NCBI GenBank assembly: GCA_003250395.1
Contig: QKGM01000031.1
Location: 86,857 to 150,856, forward strand
Direction: 5' to 3'
DNA length: 64,000 nucleotides
Origin: Bacteroidota bacterium
Lineage (GTDB): Bacteria; Bacteroidota; Bacteroidia; Bacteroidales; TTA-H9
Shown here: positions 1 through 8,436 of the stretch, one piece after another
Layout of the letters: each line of letters opens with the position of its first letter
Numbering within the stretch: position 1 is the stretch's first letter
Notes under the pieces: model-generated
What the model was told of the DNA's origin: nothing
Database searches by the model: none
Seen by the model: only the letters and a program-made list of their open reading frames with translations
Position numbers and translations under genes: made by a program

Positions 1-63
1 AACTGCCCCAAAGAGCACAGCATATTCACCGGTGATAAGCAACTTACCAGGGCTTTGAAACAT
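1..63 (-). CDS. GHMP-family kinase, N-terminus only (runs off the window)
   Basis: Only 21 codons are visible. The translation starts at an ATG (61-63, minus) and contains SPGKLLITGEYAV, the N-terminal strand-and-turn signature of GHMP kinases such as mevalonate kinase. It begins 7 bp after the stop of the HMG-CoA reductase gene, so it is almost certainly the third gene of a mevalonate-pathway operon (isomerase, reductase, kinase). Whether it is mevalonate kinase, phosphomevalonate kinase or a Bacteroidota GHMP kinase of unassigned substrate cannot be told from this fragment. Confidence 0.8.
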   Translation of the reverse strand, partial: MFQSPGKLLITGEYAVLFGAV

Positions 64-70
64 CAAAGGA

Positions 71-1384
71 CTATTTTGCTCCATTCTCCCTCAGTTTTTC
101 AATATAGGCTCTTACCGCAGACAGACTAACCGTATTATCGTTGAACCATTCGCTTACCTTCTCGTGCTCCTCCCGGGTTGCATTAAGGCCGATCAGGATG
201 TTTCCAAGATGCATACGCATATGGCCTTTTTGAATTCCAAGAGTTGTAAGGGCACGCAATGCAGTGAAATTCTGGGCCAGGCCAAGAGCTGCGGCAATCT
301 GCATCAACTCTTCAGCCGAAGGATTGTCCAGTATATCGAGCACAGCCCCGGCAACGGGATGGAGACTGGTCAGACCACCCACTGTTCCCAGGGTAAGAGG
401 TAAAGTCAGGCTGAAATGGAAAACGCCATCAGAAATATGCGCTTCCGATAAGCCCCGGTATTGGCCATCACGGGCCGCCCAGGCGTGGGCACCGGCTTCT
501 ATGGCTCGAAAATCGTTACCAGTGGCAATCATCAGGGCATCAATACCATTCATAATCCCTTTGTTATGCGTAGCTGCCCGGTGAACATCACAACAGGCTA
601 TCCGGGTAGCCATGACCAACCGTTCAGAGAACTCTTGTGGAGTAGCACCCTTTGTAATCATCTCCTCTACAGGGCAGCTGACAGATGCAGTGACGGTACT
701 CCCGGGGTTATAGTTCGACAGGATGGCCATGATTACCCTGGTATTGCTGTCAGGATTATTTTCCCTCACAAACTGCTCCAGAGTTCTTCCCATCACTTCA
801 AGACAGGTATTTATGAAATTGGCTCCCATGGCATCGGCAGTACCAAACCTCACATCAAGGCGGTAGTAATTTGGCATTACTTCGGGTCTGTGCTCGATGA
901 TCCAGGATTTTACACCTCCACCGCGCGATTCCATCCCTTCTACATGTGGCAACAGCTCTTCGTAAAAACGTGGTTGAAGTTGTTCCGATATTGAATCAAA
1001 ATATTCTGACGGTGCTTCAGAAGTAAAATGTACCTGCCCGTTTTTCTCCCGGCCGTTGACCACCGATTTAAAACCACCCCGCTTATACCAGAACTTGGCA
1101 GAAGAGGAAGCGGCGGCAACTACAGAACTCTCTTCAGTAACCATTGGGATGTGGTATAGCTTCCCGTTAATCAGAAAATTGGGAGCTACGCCAATAGGAA
1201 GTGCATAAAGGCCAAGGTTATTCTCACTGAAGGATTCAAAACGTTGGGCAAGCGTAATATCTGAAGGTAAGGAATTTTGCAGAATCTGCCGGATGCTTTC
1301 AGAATTTCCGGTTTGCATAGCCACCAGTTTTCTTTTAGTCTCTGATGTCTGAGCCGAAAAATTCTCAAGAAAAGTTACTGACAT
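71..1384 (-). CDS. mvaA: Hydroxymethylglutaryl-CoA reductase, class II
   Basis: Interconverts HMG-CoA and mevalonate with NAD(P)H in the cytosol. 437 residues, a normal length for the soluble class II (bacterial) enzyme; there is no membrane anchor. Visible landmarks are the glutamate stretch MVTEESSVVAAAS (residues 81-93), DAMGANFIN (185-193), the lysine of HNKG (K276), the aspartate of ATGND (about D292), GTVGG (334-338) and the C-terminal catalytic histidine in KGHM (H389). Class II enzymes were first called degradative, but here the gene sits between a type 2 IPP isomerase and a GHMP kinase, which argues for the biosynthetic direction toward isopentenyl diphosphate. The start is 3 bp from the stop of the upstream isomerase, indicating co-transcription. 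Confidence 0.95.
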   Translation of the reverse strand: MSVTFLENFSAQTSETKRKLVAMQTGNSESIRQILQNSLPSDITLAQRFESFSENNLGLYALPIGVAPNFLINGKLYHIPMVTEESSVVAAASSSAKFWYKRGGFKSVVNGREKNGQVHFTSEAPSEYFDSISEQLQPRFYEELLPHVEGMESRGGGVKSWIIEHRPEVMPNYYRLDVRFGTADAMGANFINTCLEVMGRTLEQFVRENNPDSNTRVIMAILSNYNPGSTVTASVSCPVEEMITKGATPQEFSERLVMATRIACCDVHRAATHNKGIMNGIDALMIATGNDFRAIEAGAHAWAARDGQYRGLSEAHISDGVFHFSLTLPLTLGTVGGLTSLHPVAGAVLDILDNPSAEELMQIAAALGLAQNFTALRALTTLGIQKGHMRMHLGNILIGLNATREEHEKVSEWFNDNTVSLSAVRAYIEKLRENGAK

Positions 1385-1386
1385 TT

Positions 1387-2385
1387 TTACTTAATTTGAA
1401 GGTAAGCATTAGCCATACGGAGGCCATCGGCCTGAGCTGCCGTGAATTGACGAAGCTGGTCGATGCCAGCCTGTGCATGAATCAGGAAAGCCGAAGCCTG
1501 TCCATAGACAGCCGGTAATAGACTTTTGCTGATGAGATAATAGCCATCCAGAAAATCTTTAATTCCACCACTGATAATCAGATGACGCGTAGAAATATGA
1601 GAGGTCTTGCTTATTTCATTGACCATTTCCAACATATTAGCGGCATTGTGACCTGTATAAGCCAGAGGAAGAAGGGTGTTGACCCTTTCACCGGTTTGCC
1701 TCAATGACTCCAACTTAGAAAAGTTAGTCCCCCCGTATGCACCAAATTCAATGGCTTCGAGCGGCAATTCGAGAAGCGCTTTTAACGATTGAGGCCCCAT
1801 ACCCTGACCAACTTCTTTCACTACGATCTTCATGTCAGGGAAATAGTCGATCAGCTTACGGATTGTATCTATAGGCGGGTGTTTGAGACGATCGCCTTCA
1901 GGTTGGAAAAATTCCTGAAAAGGATTAACATGAATCATCAGGCCATCGGCCTCAAGCCTGGAAACCAAACTGCTTATAAGGCTCCATTTGTTCTGACCGA
2001 TAATCAGCTCTATCTGATTTATACCCAGATTAGCATATAGCGGAAGATCTGGTCCGATAACAGAACGGAGTGCAAAATGGCCAATCCAGGTATCATCTTC
2101 AAGAATAGAACGGCATGAACCAAGCCCCATTCCCATACCGAATTCCCGGCAAACGGTAGCCAGATTACGATTGATCTCACCAGCCAGCGGAGTTCCCCCT
2201 GTCATACTGGATACCCAGACCGGTAGATGCAATTCCCTGCCCATAAATGAACGGGCCAACGGATTACCGGTGACAGGATGAGATGACAACATTGGCTCAT
2301 AATTAAAACGCTGATCAGCAGTTTCATTTCCGGCATGTGATTTCAATGCTAGGTCAAGGTGTGCTTTCTTGCGATCTGTTGGCAT
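1387..2385 (-). CDS. fni: Type 2 isopentenyl-diphosphate delta-isomerase (FMN-dependent)
   Basis: Interconverts isopentenyl and dimethylallyl diphosphate using reduced FMN; cytosolic TIM barrel. Recognised by the N-terminal RKKAHLDLAL (the family's RKxxH region), SSMTGGT near residue 62, GLGSCRS, the central QxNPFQEFFQPEGD segment that supplies Mg and substrate contacts, VVKEVGQGM, and the SGGI phosphate-binding loop near the C-terminus. The longest reading frame begins with TTG two codons upstream (2391), but the ATG at 2385 is the likelier start, giving 332 residues. It heads the fni-mvaA-GHMP kinase operon, with a -7 box about 190 bp upstream. Confidence 0.93.
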   Translation of the reverse strand: MPTDRKKAHLDLALKSHAGNETADQRFNYEPMLSSHPVTGNPLARSFMGRELHLPVWVSSMTGGTPLAGEINRNLATVCREFGMGMGLGSCRSILEDDTWIGHFALRSVIGPDLPLYANLGINQIELIIGQNKWSLISSLVSRLEADGLMIHVNPFQEFFQPEGDRLKHPPIDTIRKLIDYFPDMKIVVKEVGQGMGPQSLKALLELPLEAIEFGAYGGTNFSKLESLRQTGERVNTLLPLAYTGHNAANMLEMVNEISKTSHISTRHLIISGGIKDFLDGYYLISKSLLPAVYGQASAFLIHAQAGIDQLRQFTAAQADGLRMANAYLQIK

Positions 2386-2577
2386 TCTCAAAAGTGTTTA
2401 ACTGTTGATTAATTTCATAAGACTAACGACAATCAATAAATAGTTGACAGTAGCCAATAAAAAAAAATCGCCGGGCTCTGATTTAGCCGGGGACGTCAGA
2501 AGTAGTCTGGTATGTAATGTCTTAAAATGTTCCACTCGCTGGACTGCTAACGGGTATTCCGGATGCAGAGAATAATG

Positions 2578-2585
2578 CAAAGCTA
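2578..2585 (-). promoter_or_regulatory. Bacteroidota -7 box (TAGCTTTG) for the mevalonate operon
   Basis: A perfect match to TAnnTTTG on the minus strand, implying a transcript start near 2571 and a leader of roughly 185 nt before fni. No well-spaced TTG -33 element is obvious: the nearest TTTG lies 23 bp upstream of the box, slightly far. Confidence 0.5.
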
Positions 2586-3126
2586 AAGAAAGTTTACATA
2601 TGAAAAAGCAAACAGGTTGTATAATGCTTCAAATGAACGCCGAGAGGGATATATAATAAGCTTCTGAACCGGCCGGAAACAAAAAATCGTTCGGCTCCCT
2701 ACCAGGGAAGAAGAGAATCAACTCCACAAATTTACAATATCAACAAACTATAAGTCATTCTTTTCCCAAACACTATGTATCATTCTTCATCACAACAGCC
2801 AGTTTACAGAATTGAGATTCAAACAATGAAGCAATCGTAATGTTTTCCAAACAACATCATTTGAAGTACTTTTCCCGTATTGAAACTCAGAGTAACTGAA
2901 GAGATCATATTTAAAACGGGTTTTATTTGTTTTAAACAAGTCATGTAACAGGCTGTGATATACCTATTACTACCAAACATAACCGGTAACTGCAATTTTA
3001 CCATCACACTGATTATGAATCGATGCGATAATATCCGGATCATCATAAAACAATACATAACAGGGTTATACGAAATAAAACACTCATAAACACATACCGG
3101 AAAACCACATCTGACTTGAATTTTCT

Positions 3127-3134
3127 TAATTTTG
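3127..3134 (+). promoter_or_regulatory. Bacteroidota -7 box (TAATTTTG) for xdhC
   Basis: Matches TAnnTTTG on the plus strand and lies 29 bp before the xdhC ATG, a usual leader length. No convincing -33 element. Confidence 0.5.
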
Positions 3135-3162
3135 ATAAAATTTCAGAGAAAGGTATTCAACC

Positions 3163-3945
3163 ATGGTCAATATTTTCCAGCACGCGAATCAGGCCTTAAT
3201 AACAGGGCAGGCGATCACCTTTTGCATTGTAGTTTCAACCAGTGGATCTGTTCCCCGCCGGGCAGGTGCCAAGATGCTTGTATGGCCGGATGGTCGGATC
3301 GAAGGGACAATAGGTGGGGGTGCTACAGAGCTGGAGGTGATAAACAGAGCGTTGCAAATTAAACCGGGTGATTTGCCAAAGATTCACTCCTTCGACCTAA
3401 AACCAGAACATGGCCTTGCATGTGGGGGTAGTATTCAGGTTTACATAGAACGGATGTCCCCATCCGAAAGGCTTTTCATTTTCGGGGCAGGACATATTGG
3501 TAAGGCACTCGCAGGAATGGCCGTTCGATTTGGGTTTAACGTGATCATCGTTGATGACAGGGAAGGGATTTTTGGTGAATCGGATCTTACAGCTTATCGC
3601 TGTATTCTCGCCTCTTACCCTGAGATTCCGGCAAGTCTTGGAATCAATGAATCTGACTTTGTTGTAGTTGCTACGTACGAGCACAAACTTGATATTGAAA
3701 TAACGGCAATTGCAGCAAAAGAATATCCGTTGTACATAGGACTGATAGGATCAAAAGCGAAGCTGGCACTTGCCCGGAAAAGATTTACCGAAGATTTTAA
3801 TCTTACGGAAGAATTAATCGACAGGATAGATATGCCAATCGGGGTTGCCATTGCAGCAGAAACCCCCGATGAAATTGCACTGGCTATCCTTGCATCACTA
3901 ATAGATGCCCGAAACAGGAGTCGTGGGATCATGCCAAAAAAATAG
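3163..3945 (+). CDS. xdhC: XdhC/CoxI-family molybdenum-cofactor maturation protein
   Basis: Family members bind molybdenum cofactor, promote its sulfuration and insert it into xanthine dehydrogenase-type enzymes; they are not subunits of the final enzyme. 260 residues in the two-part family arrangement: an N-terminal XdhC/CoxI domain (about 1-100; STSGSVPRRAGAKM, GTIGGG, and the cysteine of GLACGG) followed by a Rossmann-like domain beginning at LFIFGAGHIGKALAGMA (about residue 105) with IIVDDRE after the second strand, and the conserved LIGSKAK and MPIGVAI segments. It is the first gene of a three-gene operon, 42 bp ahead of the small subunit of the enzyme it should mature. Confidence 0.92.
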   Translation: MVNIFQHANQALITGQAITFCIVVSTSGSVPRRAGAKMLVWPDGRIEGTIGGGATELEVINRALQIKPGDLPKIHSFDLKPEHGLACGGSIQVYIERMSPSERLFIFGAGHIGKALAGMAVRFGFNVIIVDDREGIFGESDLTAYRCILASYPEIPASLGINESDFVVVATYEHKLDIEITAIAAKEYPLYIGLIGSKAKLALARKRFTEDFNLTEELIDRIDMPIGVAIAAETPDEIALAILASLIDARNRSRGIMPKK

Positions 3946-3987
3946 TACGTCGACAGAATCATTTCCCTACCTTCAAATCAAACAACA

Positions 3988-5451
3988 ATGAATCAATCGC
4001 AGGCAATATACTTTTACTGGAACCAACAACTTATCGTTATAGATTTTTCTCAACCTGATTCTCCCCGTCCATCAACCACCGTATTGAACTGGCTCAGGTC
4101 GCAACAACATGGTAAAGGGACCAAAGAGGGTTGCGCTGAAGGGGATTGCGGAGCATGTACTGTAGTAGCAGCCTGGCCCGATGAAAAAGGCATTATGAAG
4201 TATCATGCTGTAAATTCCTGTCTTATTTTTCTTCCTTGGCTGCATGGAAAACATTTGATTACCATAGAAGGGTTAGCTGACAAGGGAAATCTTCACCCGG
4301 TACAGCAGGCGATACTGGATCTCAACGGAACGCAGTGCGGTTTTTGCACACCCGGTATCATCATGTCGTTGTTTGCCCTTTACAAAAAAGGCACTTCCAA
4401 CAACCGGGAAGAAGCCGTTCTTGCCATGAGCGGAAACCTGTGCCGGTGTACCGGTTATGAACCAATACTTAATGCGGCGATGTCAATTGGTGGGTTCAAT
4501 ACCCATGATCATCTGGCTGAAACCGAAGCTGAGATAATCGGGAAGCTGGAAGAATTGCCCGAAGCACCGGTAATCATAAACCATCCGGAACAATTGTATA
4601 TTAAGCCGGCAAACCTCAGTGAAGCCATCAATCTAAAAAAAGAGTATCCTCAGGCTGTTGTTTTTAGCGGAGGAACAGATGTGGCACTAGCACAGACTAA
4701 AAAGTTTATCATATACCCTGAACTGATTGATCTTTCAGGGTTGAAAGAATTGACAACTTTCACTGAAGACATTTCGTGCTGGAAGATAGGTGCTGCCTTG
4801 CCCCTCGAGGAGATAGCCAAACGACACAACGGGCAAATACCAATGTTTGATACTTTTTTAAAGGTATTTGCCTCTAAACAAATCAGGGAAACTGCCACGC
4901 TGGGTGGCAATATTGGAACAGCCTCCCCTATTGGTGACACCTGGCCCGTGTTGATTGCTCTAGGCGCATCTGTTGTTTTAAGCGGATCGAATGGAGATCG
5001 GACAATTGACATTGAAGATTTGATTTCCGGTTACCGGAAAATTGCGATCCTCCCGGATGAAATTATCCTTGAAATCGTAATCCCTAAACCAGCCGCCGAA
5101 AAAAAATTCAAATTTCTAAAGCTTTCAAAGCGGCGTCAGATGGATATTTCAACTGTCAGCGTGGCTATTTCATTTACAATTGATAACAAAGGAACTACAC
5201 AGGATTCTGTTTTGGCCTTTGGCGGAATGTCTGACCTTCCAAAGAGAGCTACTAATGCAGAACAAGAACTCAATGGACACCCCCTTTCAGAATCAAGAAT
5301 CGAGAAAGTCTGTCGTGTGCTGCAGGATGATTTTCGGCCCATTTCAGATGCCCGCGCCACAACCGAAGGAAGAATGATTCTAGCACAAAATGGATTAAAA
5401 AAATGCCTCCTTCATATTCTCACGCTTAAAAACAAACCAACACATGAATAA
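3988..5451 (+). CDS. xdhA: Xanthine dehydrogenase small subunit (2Fe-2S and FAD domains)
   Basis: Electron-transfer subunit of a molybdenum hydroxylase: electrons pass from the Mo site through two 2Fe-2S clusters to FAD and NAD+. 487 residues. The first cluster is ligated in GCAEGDCGACTVV (about residues 48-60), the second in CGFCTPG and LCRCTGYEP (about 117-160). The FAD domain follows from about residue 200 with VFSGGTDVAL and ATLGGNIGTASPIGD, then the C-terminal CO-dehydrogenase-flavoprotein-like domain. The stop overlaps the start of the large-subunit gene by 8 bp, pointing to translational coupling. Fusion of the iron-sulfur and FAD domains in one chain matches the Rhodobacter-type XdhA/XdhB split rather than the three-subunit arrangement. 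Confidence 0.94.
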   Translation: MNQSQAIYFYWNQQLIVIDFSQPDSPRPSTTVLNWLRSQQHGKGTKEGCAEGDCGACTVVAAWPDEKGIMKYHAVNSCLIFLPWLHGKHLITIEGLADKGNLHPVQQAILDLNGTQCGFCTPGIIMSLFALYKKGTSNNREEAVLAMSGNLCRCTGYEPILNAAMSIGGFNTHDHLAETEAEIIGKLEELPEAPVIINHPEQLYIKPANLSEAINLKKEYPQAVVFSGGTDVALAQTKKFIIYPELIDLSGLKELTTFTEDISCWKIGAALPLEEIAKRHNGQIPMFDTFLKVFASKQIRETATLGGNIGTASPIGDTWPVLIALGASVVLSGSNGDRTIDIEDLISGYRKIAILPDEIILEIVIPKPAAEKKFKFLKLSKRRQMDISTVSVAISFTIDNKGTTQDSVLAFGGMSDLPKRATNAEQELNGHPLSESRIEKVCRVLQDDFRPISDARATTEGRMILAQNGLKKCLLHILTLKNKPTHE

Positions 5452-7771
5452 GGCATCATCTTTATATGAACCAGGTCCCGAGCACCACGACAGTGCATTA
5501 AGACATGTAACGGGTCAATCGCAGTTCATTGACGACTTGCCAGAACCTGCCGGATTGTTACATGGTGCTGTCTATTTCAGCAATTGGGCTTCCGGGAGAA
5601 TCCTTTCATACGATTTTGAAAAGGCATTCAATCTCTCAGGTGTAATCTCGGTGGTAGATTTTAAGAGTATCAGGGGAGAAAACCAGATGGGGCCTGTTGT
5701 ACATGACGAACCTTGCCTGGCAGAAGGGATCCTCAAGTTCAGAGGTCAGGCCATGTATCTGGTAGCTGCCGAAACGAGAGAGATCAGCCGTCAGGCCCTG
5801 GAACATATTCAGGTCAAAGTAGAAGAGAAACCAGGTATTTTTACAATTGAAGAGGCCATCGAAGCCAACTCATTCCTCGGACCTGCGCGCAAAATATGTA
5901 CAGGAAATCCGGATGAGGCTTTTCATGAATGTGATCATGTTATTTACGGTGAACTCAATACCGGCGGGCAGGAACATTGGTACCTTGAGACTCAATCGGC
6001 GCTTTGCATTCCAGATGAAGAAGGACGCATGACCGTTTATGCTTCATCACAAAATCCGGCAGAGACGCAGGCTATCGTATCGGAGATACTGGGTGTTTCG
6101 CGACATAAAGTAACCGTAGTTGTGAAACGAATGGGAGGCGCATTTGGAGGAAAAGAAACACAGGGAAACCACATAGCAGCATGGGCAGCCGTTCTTGCCC
6201 AAAATACCGGGAAACCGGTTAAGTTAAGACTTACCCGAGATGAAGACCAGAAAGTCACGGGTAAACGCCATCCTTTCAAAAGCAATTGGCAGGCAGGTTT
6301 TAGCAACGATGGTATGCTTAACGCCCTGAAAGTAAATCTGTTCAGCAATGGTGGAGCAGCAACTGATTTAAGCTGGGCGATCATGGAACGCGCCATGTTT
6401 CATATTGACAATGCTTATTACATTCCCAATCTCGAAGTAAATGGCAGGGTTTGTCTTACCAATCTGCCATCCAACACTGCTTTCCGTGGATTCGGTGGTC
6501 CACAGGGGATGGCAGTCATCGAACAGGTTATGAACCGGATCGCTTTATTCACTGGGTTAGACCCTGTAGAGGTAAGAAGAAGGAATTTCTACAATAAAAC
6601 CGGGGCGCATAACTTAACCCATTACGGGCAAAAGGTAGAACGTAACCCATTGGAAGAAATGGCCTCCCAGTTGCTTGATAAGGGAGACTATCCCATACGC
6701 CTTGAAAATGTGAATTTATTTAATAAGACCCACAGCGAGGTAAAAAGAGGTATAGCAATGATGCCGGTAAAATTTGGCATCTCGTTCACTACTTCTTTTC
6801 TGAATCAGGCCGGTGCTCTTGTCAATATATACCAGGATGGATCAATCGTAATTCACCATGGAGGGACGGAGATGGGCCAGGGACTTAATACAAAAATAAT
6901 TGCAATAGCGGCTATGGAACTGGGTATTTCAGCAAACCGCATCATTGTTGAGCCAACTAACACTATGATAGTACCCAATACGTCAGCCACAGCAGCCTCC
7001 AGTGGCAGTGACCTGAACGGGATGGCTGTAAAGGAAGCTTCCGCAAAATTACGTAACAGGTTGTCTGCAATTGCATGCAGAATATTGGGAGAACGGAGCC
7101 GAATGATCGTTTCACCTGCCGACCTGATGTTCGATGATGATTATGTCAGATTAGAACAGCGGCCTGAAATGCAACTAGCTTTTAATGACCTTGTAAAACA
7201 GGCTTACCTGAATCAGGTTAGCCTTAGCGCCACAGGTTATTACAGAACGCCAGGATTGTGGTATGACAAGGAGATTGGACGGGGAAAACCATTTCATTAC
7301 TATGCATTTGGGATAGCCTTATCAGAAGTTGAAGTAGATTTACTGTCAGGAGAAGTGAGAACATTGAGGGCAGATATCCTGCATGATGTAGGAAATTCTT
7401 TGCACAAGGCGATTGATATAGGGCAAATTCAGGGGGCTTTTATACAGGGAATCGGATGGTGTACTACAGAAGAGCTTAAATACTCCAAGGATGGCAAATT
7501 ATTAAATTATTCGCCCGACACATACAAAATCCCAACGATCGATGACATTCCTGTTGAATTTATGATCAACCTGTTTCCCACTGGTGCAAATCCCGGAACA
7601 ATTCACGGAAGTAAGGCTGTAGGAGAACCGCCATTTATGCTTGCACTCTCAGTCTGGCTTGCAATTCAGTATGCATTACAATCTATTGCACCAGAGAAAG
7701 TTTTCAATTTCAGTCTTCCGGCGACAAATGAGAAAATTGTAAAATGGGTAGAAGAGCTTCTGGCTGATTGA
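5444..7771 (+). CDS. xdhB: Xanthine dehydrogenase large, molybdopterin-binding subunit
   Basis: Hydroxylates the purine ring (hypoxanthine to xanthine to urate) at a Mo cofactor. 775 residues, the expected length. The residues that distinguish true xanthine dehydrogenases from aldehyde oxidases are present: glutamate in GGAFGGKET (E238), arginine in TAFRGFGG (R348) and the catalytic glutamate in GEPPF (E728). QNPAETQ and GGTEMGQG contact the molybdopterin in the family. It overlaps xdhA by 8 bp and completes the xdhC-xdhA-xdhB operon. No uricase, guanine deaminase or purine permease is in the window, so whether the enzyme serves purine salvage, degradation or selenate-type detoxification is open. 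Confidence 0.94.
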   Translation: MNKASSLYEPGPEHHDSALRHVTGQSQFIDDLPEPAGLLHGAVYFSNWASGRILSYDFEKAFNLSGVISVVDFKSIRGENQMGPVVHDEPCLAEGILKFRGQAMYLVAAETREISRQALEHIQVKVEEKPGIFTIEEAIEANSFLGPARKICTGNPDEAFHECDHVIYGELNTGGQEHWYLETQSALCIPDEEGRMTVYASSQNPAETQAIVSEILGVSRHKVTVVVKRMGGAFGGKETQGNHIAAWAAVLAQNTGKPVKLRLTRDEDQKVTGKRHPFKSNWQAGFSNDGMLNALKVNLFSNGGAATDLSWAIMERAMFHIDNAYYIPNLEVNGRVCLTNLPSNTAFRGFGGPQGMAVIEQVMNRIALFTGLDPVEVRRRNFYNKTGAHNLTHYGQKVERNPLEEMASQLLDKGDYPIRLENVNLFNKTHSEVKRGIAMMPVKFGISFTTSFLNQAGALVNIYQDGSIVIHHGGTEMGQGLNTKIIAIAAMELGISANRIIVEPTNTMIVPNTSATAASSGSDLNGMAVKEASAKLRNRLSAIACRILGERSRMIVSPADLMFDDDYVRLEQRPEMQLAFNDLVKQAYLNQVSLSATGYYRTPGLWYDKEIGRGKPFHYYAFGIALSEVEVDLLSGEVRTLRADILHDVGNSLHKAIDIGQIQGAFIQGIGWCTTEELKYSKDGKLLNYSPDTYKIPTIDDIPVEFMINLFPTGANPGTIHGSKAVGEPPFMLALSVWLAIQYALQSIAPEKVFNFSLPATNEKIVKWVEELLAD

Positions 7772-7798
7772 TTAACTCTTGTCGAATATTCCCTAATA

Positions 7799-8251
7799 TC
7801 AGTCCTCAAATGGCCAGGAAGAAATCTCCTTCATGAGGGCTATTGTTGTTACGATCTGCATCGGCCGGTTTGATTCTGGTATCTTACAGGTACTCTTCCT
7901 GTAAAGATGTTGACGATGAGTTGCTACTACCTCGTATATTACATCAAGCAAACGGCGCGGGATTAAACAAAATACAGTAATCACTTTCCAAAATCCACCC
8001 ATCAATTTCAATAAAAAACAGACAGCTTCGCTTTTTGTATAGATACGGCCGGAAGTAATAACAACAACTGTTTGTTGAATATGGTCAGCAACATGAAATC
8101 TGTCTACCAACCACACACCTGCCTCACTGAATCCCGGGACAAAATAAACTGAGGGAACAGTTAAAAATCTAATAACCCATCTGACCCAGGTAATACAGAA
8201 TGGGCATTCACCATCAAAAAGCACATAAACAGGTTCATGAAATTTCCCCAT
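7799..8251 (-). CDS. DCC-family thiol-disulfide oxidoreductase-like protein (DUF393)
   Basis: 150 residues. Named from the conserved DxxCxxC at the N-terminus, here FDGECPFC (residues 13-20 of the ATG-started product), preceded by a hydrophobic strand as in thioredoxin-like folds. The family is predicted to act as a thiol-disulfide oxidoreductase, but substrates are unknown. The mid-protein segment with paired prolines/arginines before YEVVATHRQHLYRK resembles the family's C-terminal helix. The longest frame starts with TTG two codons earlier; the ATG at 8251 is preferred. It is convergent with xdhB (27 bp apart) and has a perfect 16-bp palindrome 24 bp upstream of the start. Confidence 0.8.
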   Translation of the reverse strand: MGKFHEPVYVLFDGECPFCITWVRWVIRFLTVPSVYFVPGFSEAGVWLVDRFHVADHIQQTVVVITSGRIYTKSEAVCFLLKLMGGFWKVITVFCLIPRRLLDVIYEVVATHRQHLYRKSTCKIPESNRPMQIVTTIALMKEISSWPFED

Positions 8252-8274
8252 GTTCAAAAAACAGGTAAAAAAAC

Positions 8275-8290
8275 CAATAGTTCACTATTG
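8275..8290. promoter_or_regulatory. Perfect 16-bp palindrome upstream of the DCC gene
   Basis: CAATAGT-TC-ACTATTG, seven-base arms with a two-base centre, 24 bp upstream of the start codon of the DCC-family gene (minus strand). Its position suits an operator, but no regulator is adjacent and the arms are A+T-rich, so chance is possible. Confidence 0.3.
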
Positions 8291-8390
8291 CTACCTTTGA
8301 GCTTATTCAATGCCAGGTTAGATATAAAATAAGGTTACAATACCGGGGTCGCTGGCTACACTAAATTTATATAAGAGTTAAAATTAAAAA

Positions 8391-8424
8391 GCGCCGGCAG
8401 GAGTTTTCCTGCCGGCACTTTTTA
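8391..8424 (-). terminator. Intrinsic terminator after the DUF4397 gene
   Basis: A 10-bp G+C-rich stem (8393-8402 with 8407-8416, GCCGGCAGGA and its complement) with a 4-base loop, flanked by A runs on one side and T runs on the other, so it can act in both directions. It sits 12 bp downstream of the stop of the minus-strand gene ending at 8437. Confidence 0.8.
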
Positions 8425-8436
8425 ACAGACAATTTA

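Larger units (their letters stand above)
2392..3162. other. Divergent intergenic region between fni and xdhC
   Basis: About 770 bp separating the minus-strand mevalonate operon from the plus-strand xanthine dehydrogenase operon. It holds the two outward-facing -7 boxes (2578-2585 minus, 3127-3134 plus). The short open frames inside it begin at TTG or overlap the promoter and look non-coding. I see no tRNA, riboswitch or repeat in the 540 bp between the boxes. Confidence 0.5.

Noticed and set aside
2398..2580. 60-codon minus-strand frame between fni and its promoter
   Set aside because: It begins at a TTG that overlaps the -7 box and shows no family resemblance; treated as leader sequence.
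2819..3058. 79-codon minus-strand frame in the divergent region
   Set aside because: Composition looks non-coding (Ile/Met/Tyr-rich from A+T-rich DNA), no promoter and no recognisable motif.
8292..8299. Perfect plus-strand TACCTTTG box
   Set aside because: Followed only by a very short frame (ATG then stop after two codons) and then the minus-strand terminator; probably chance.
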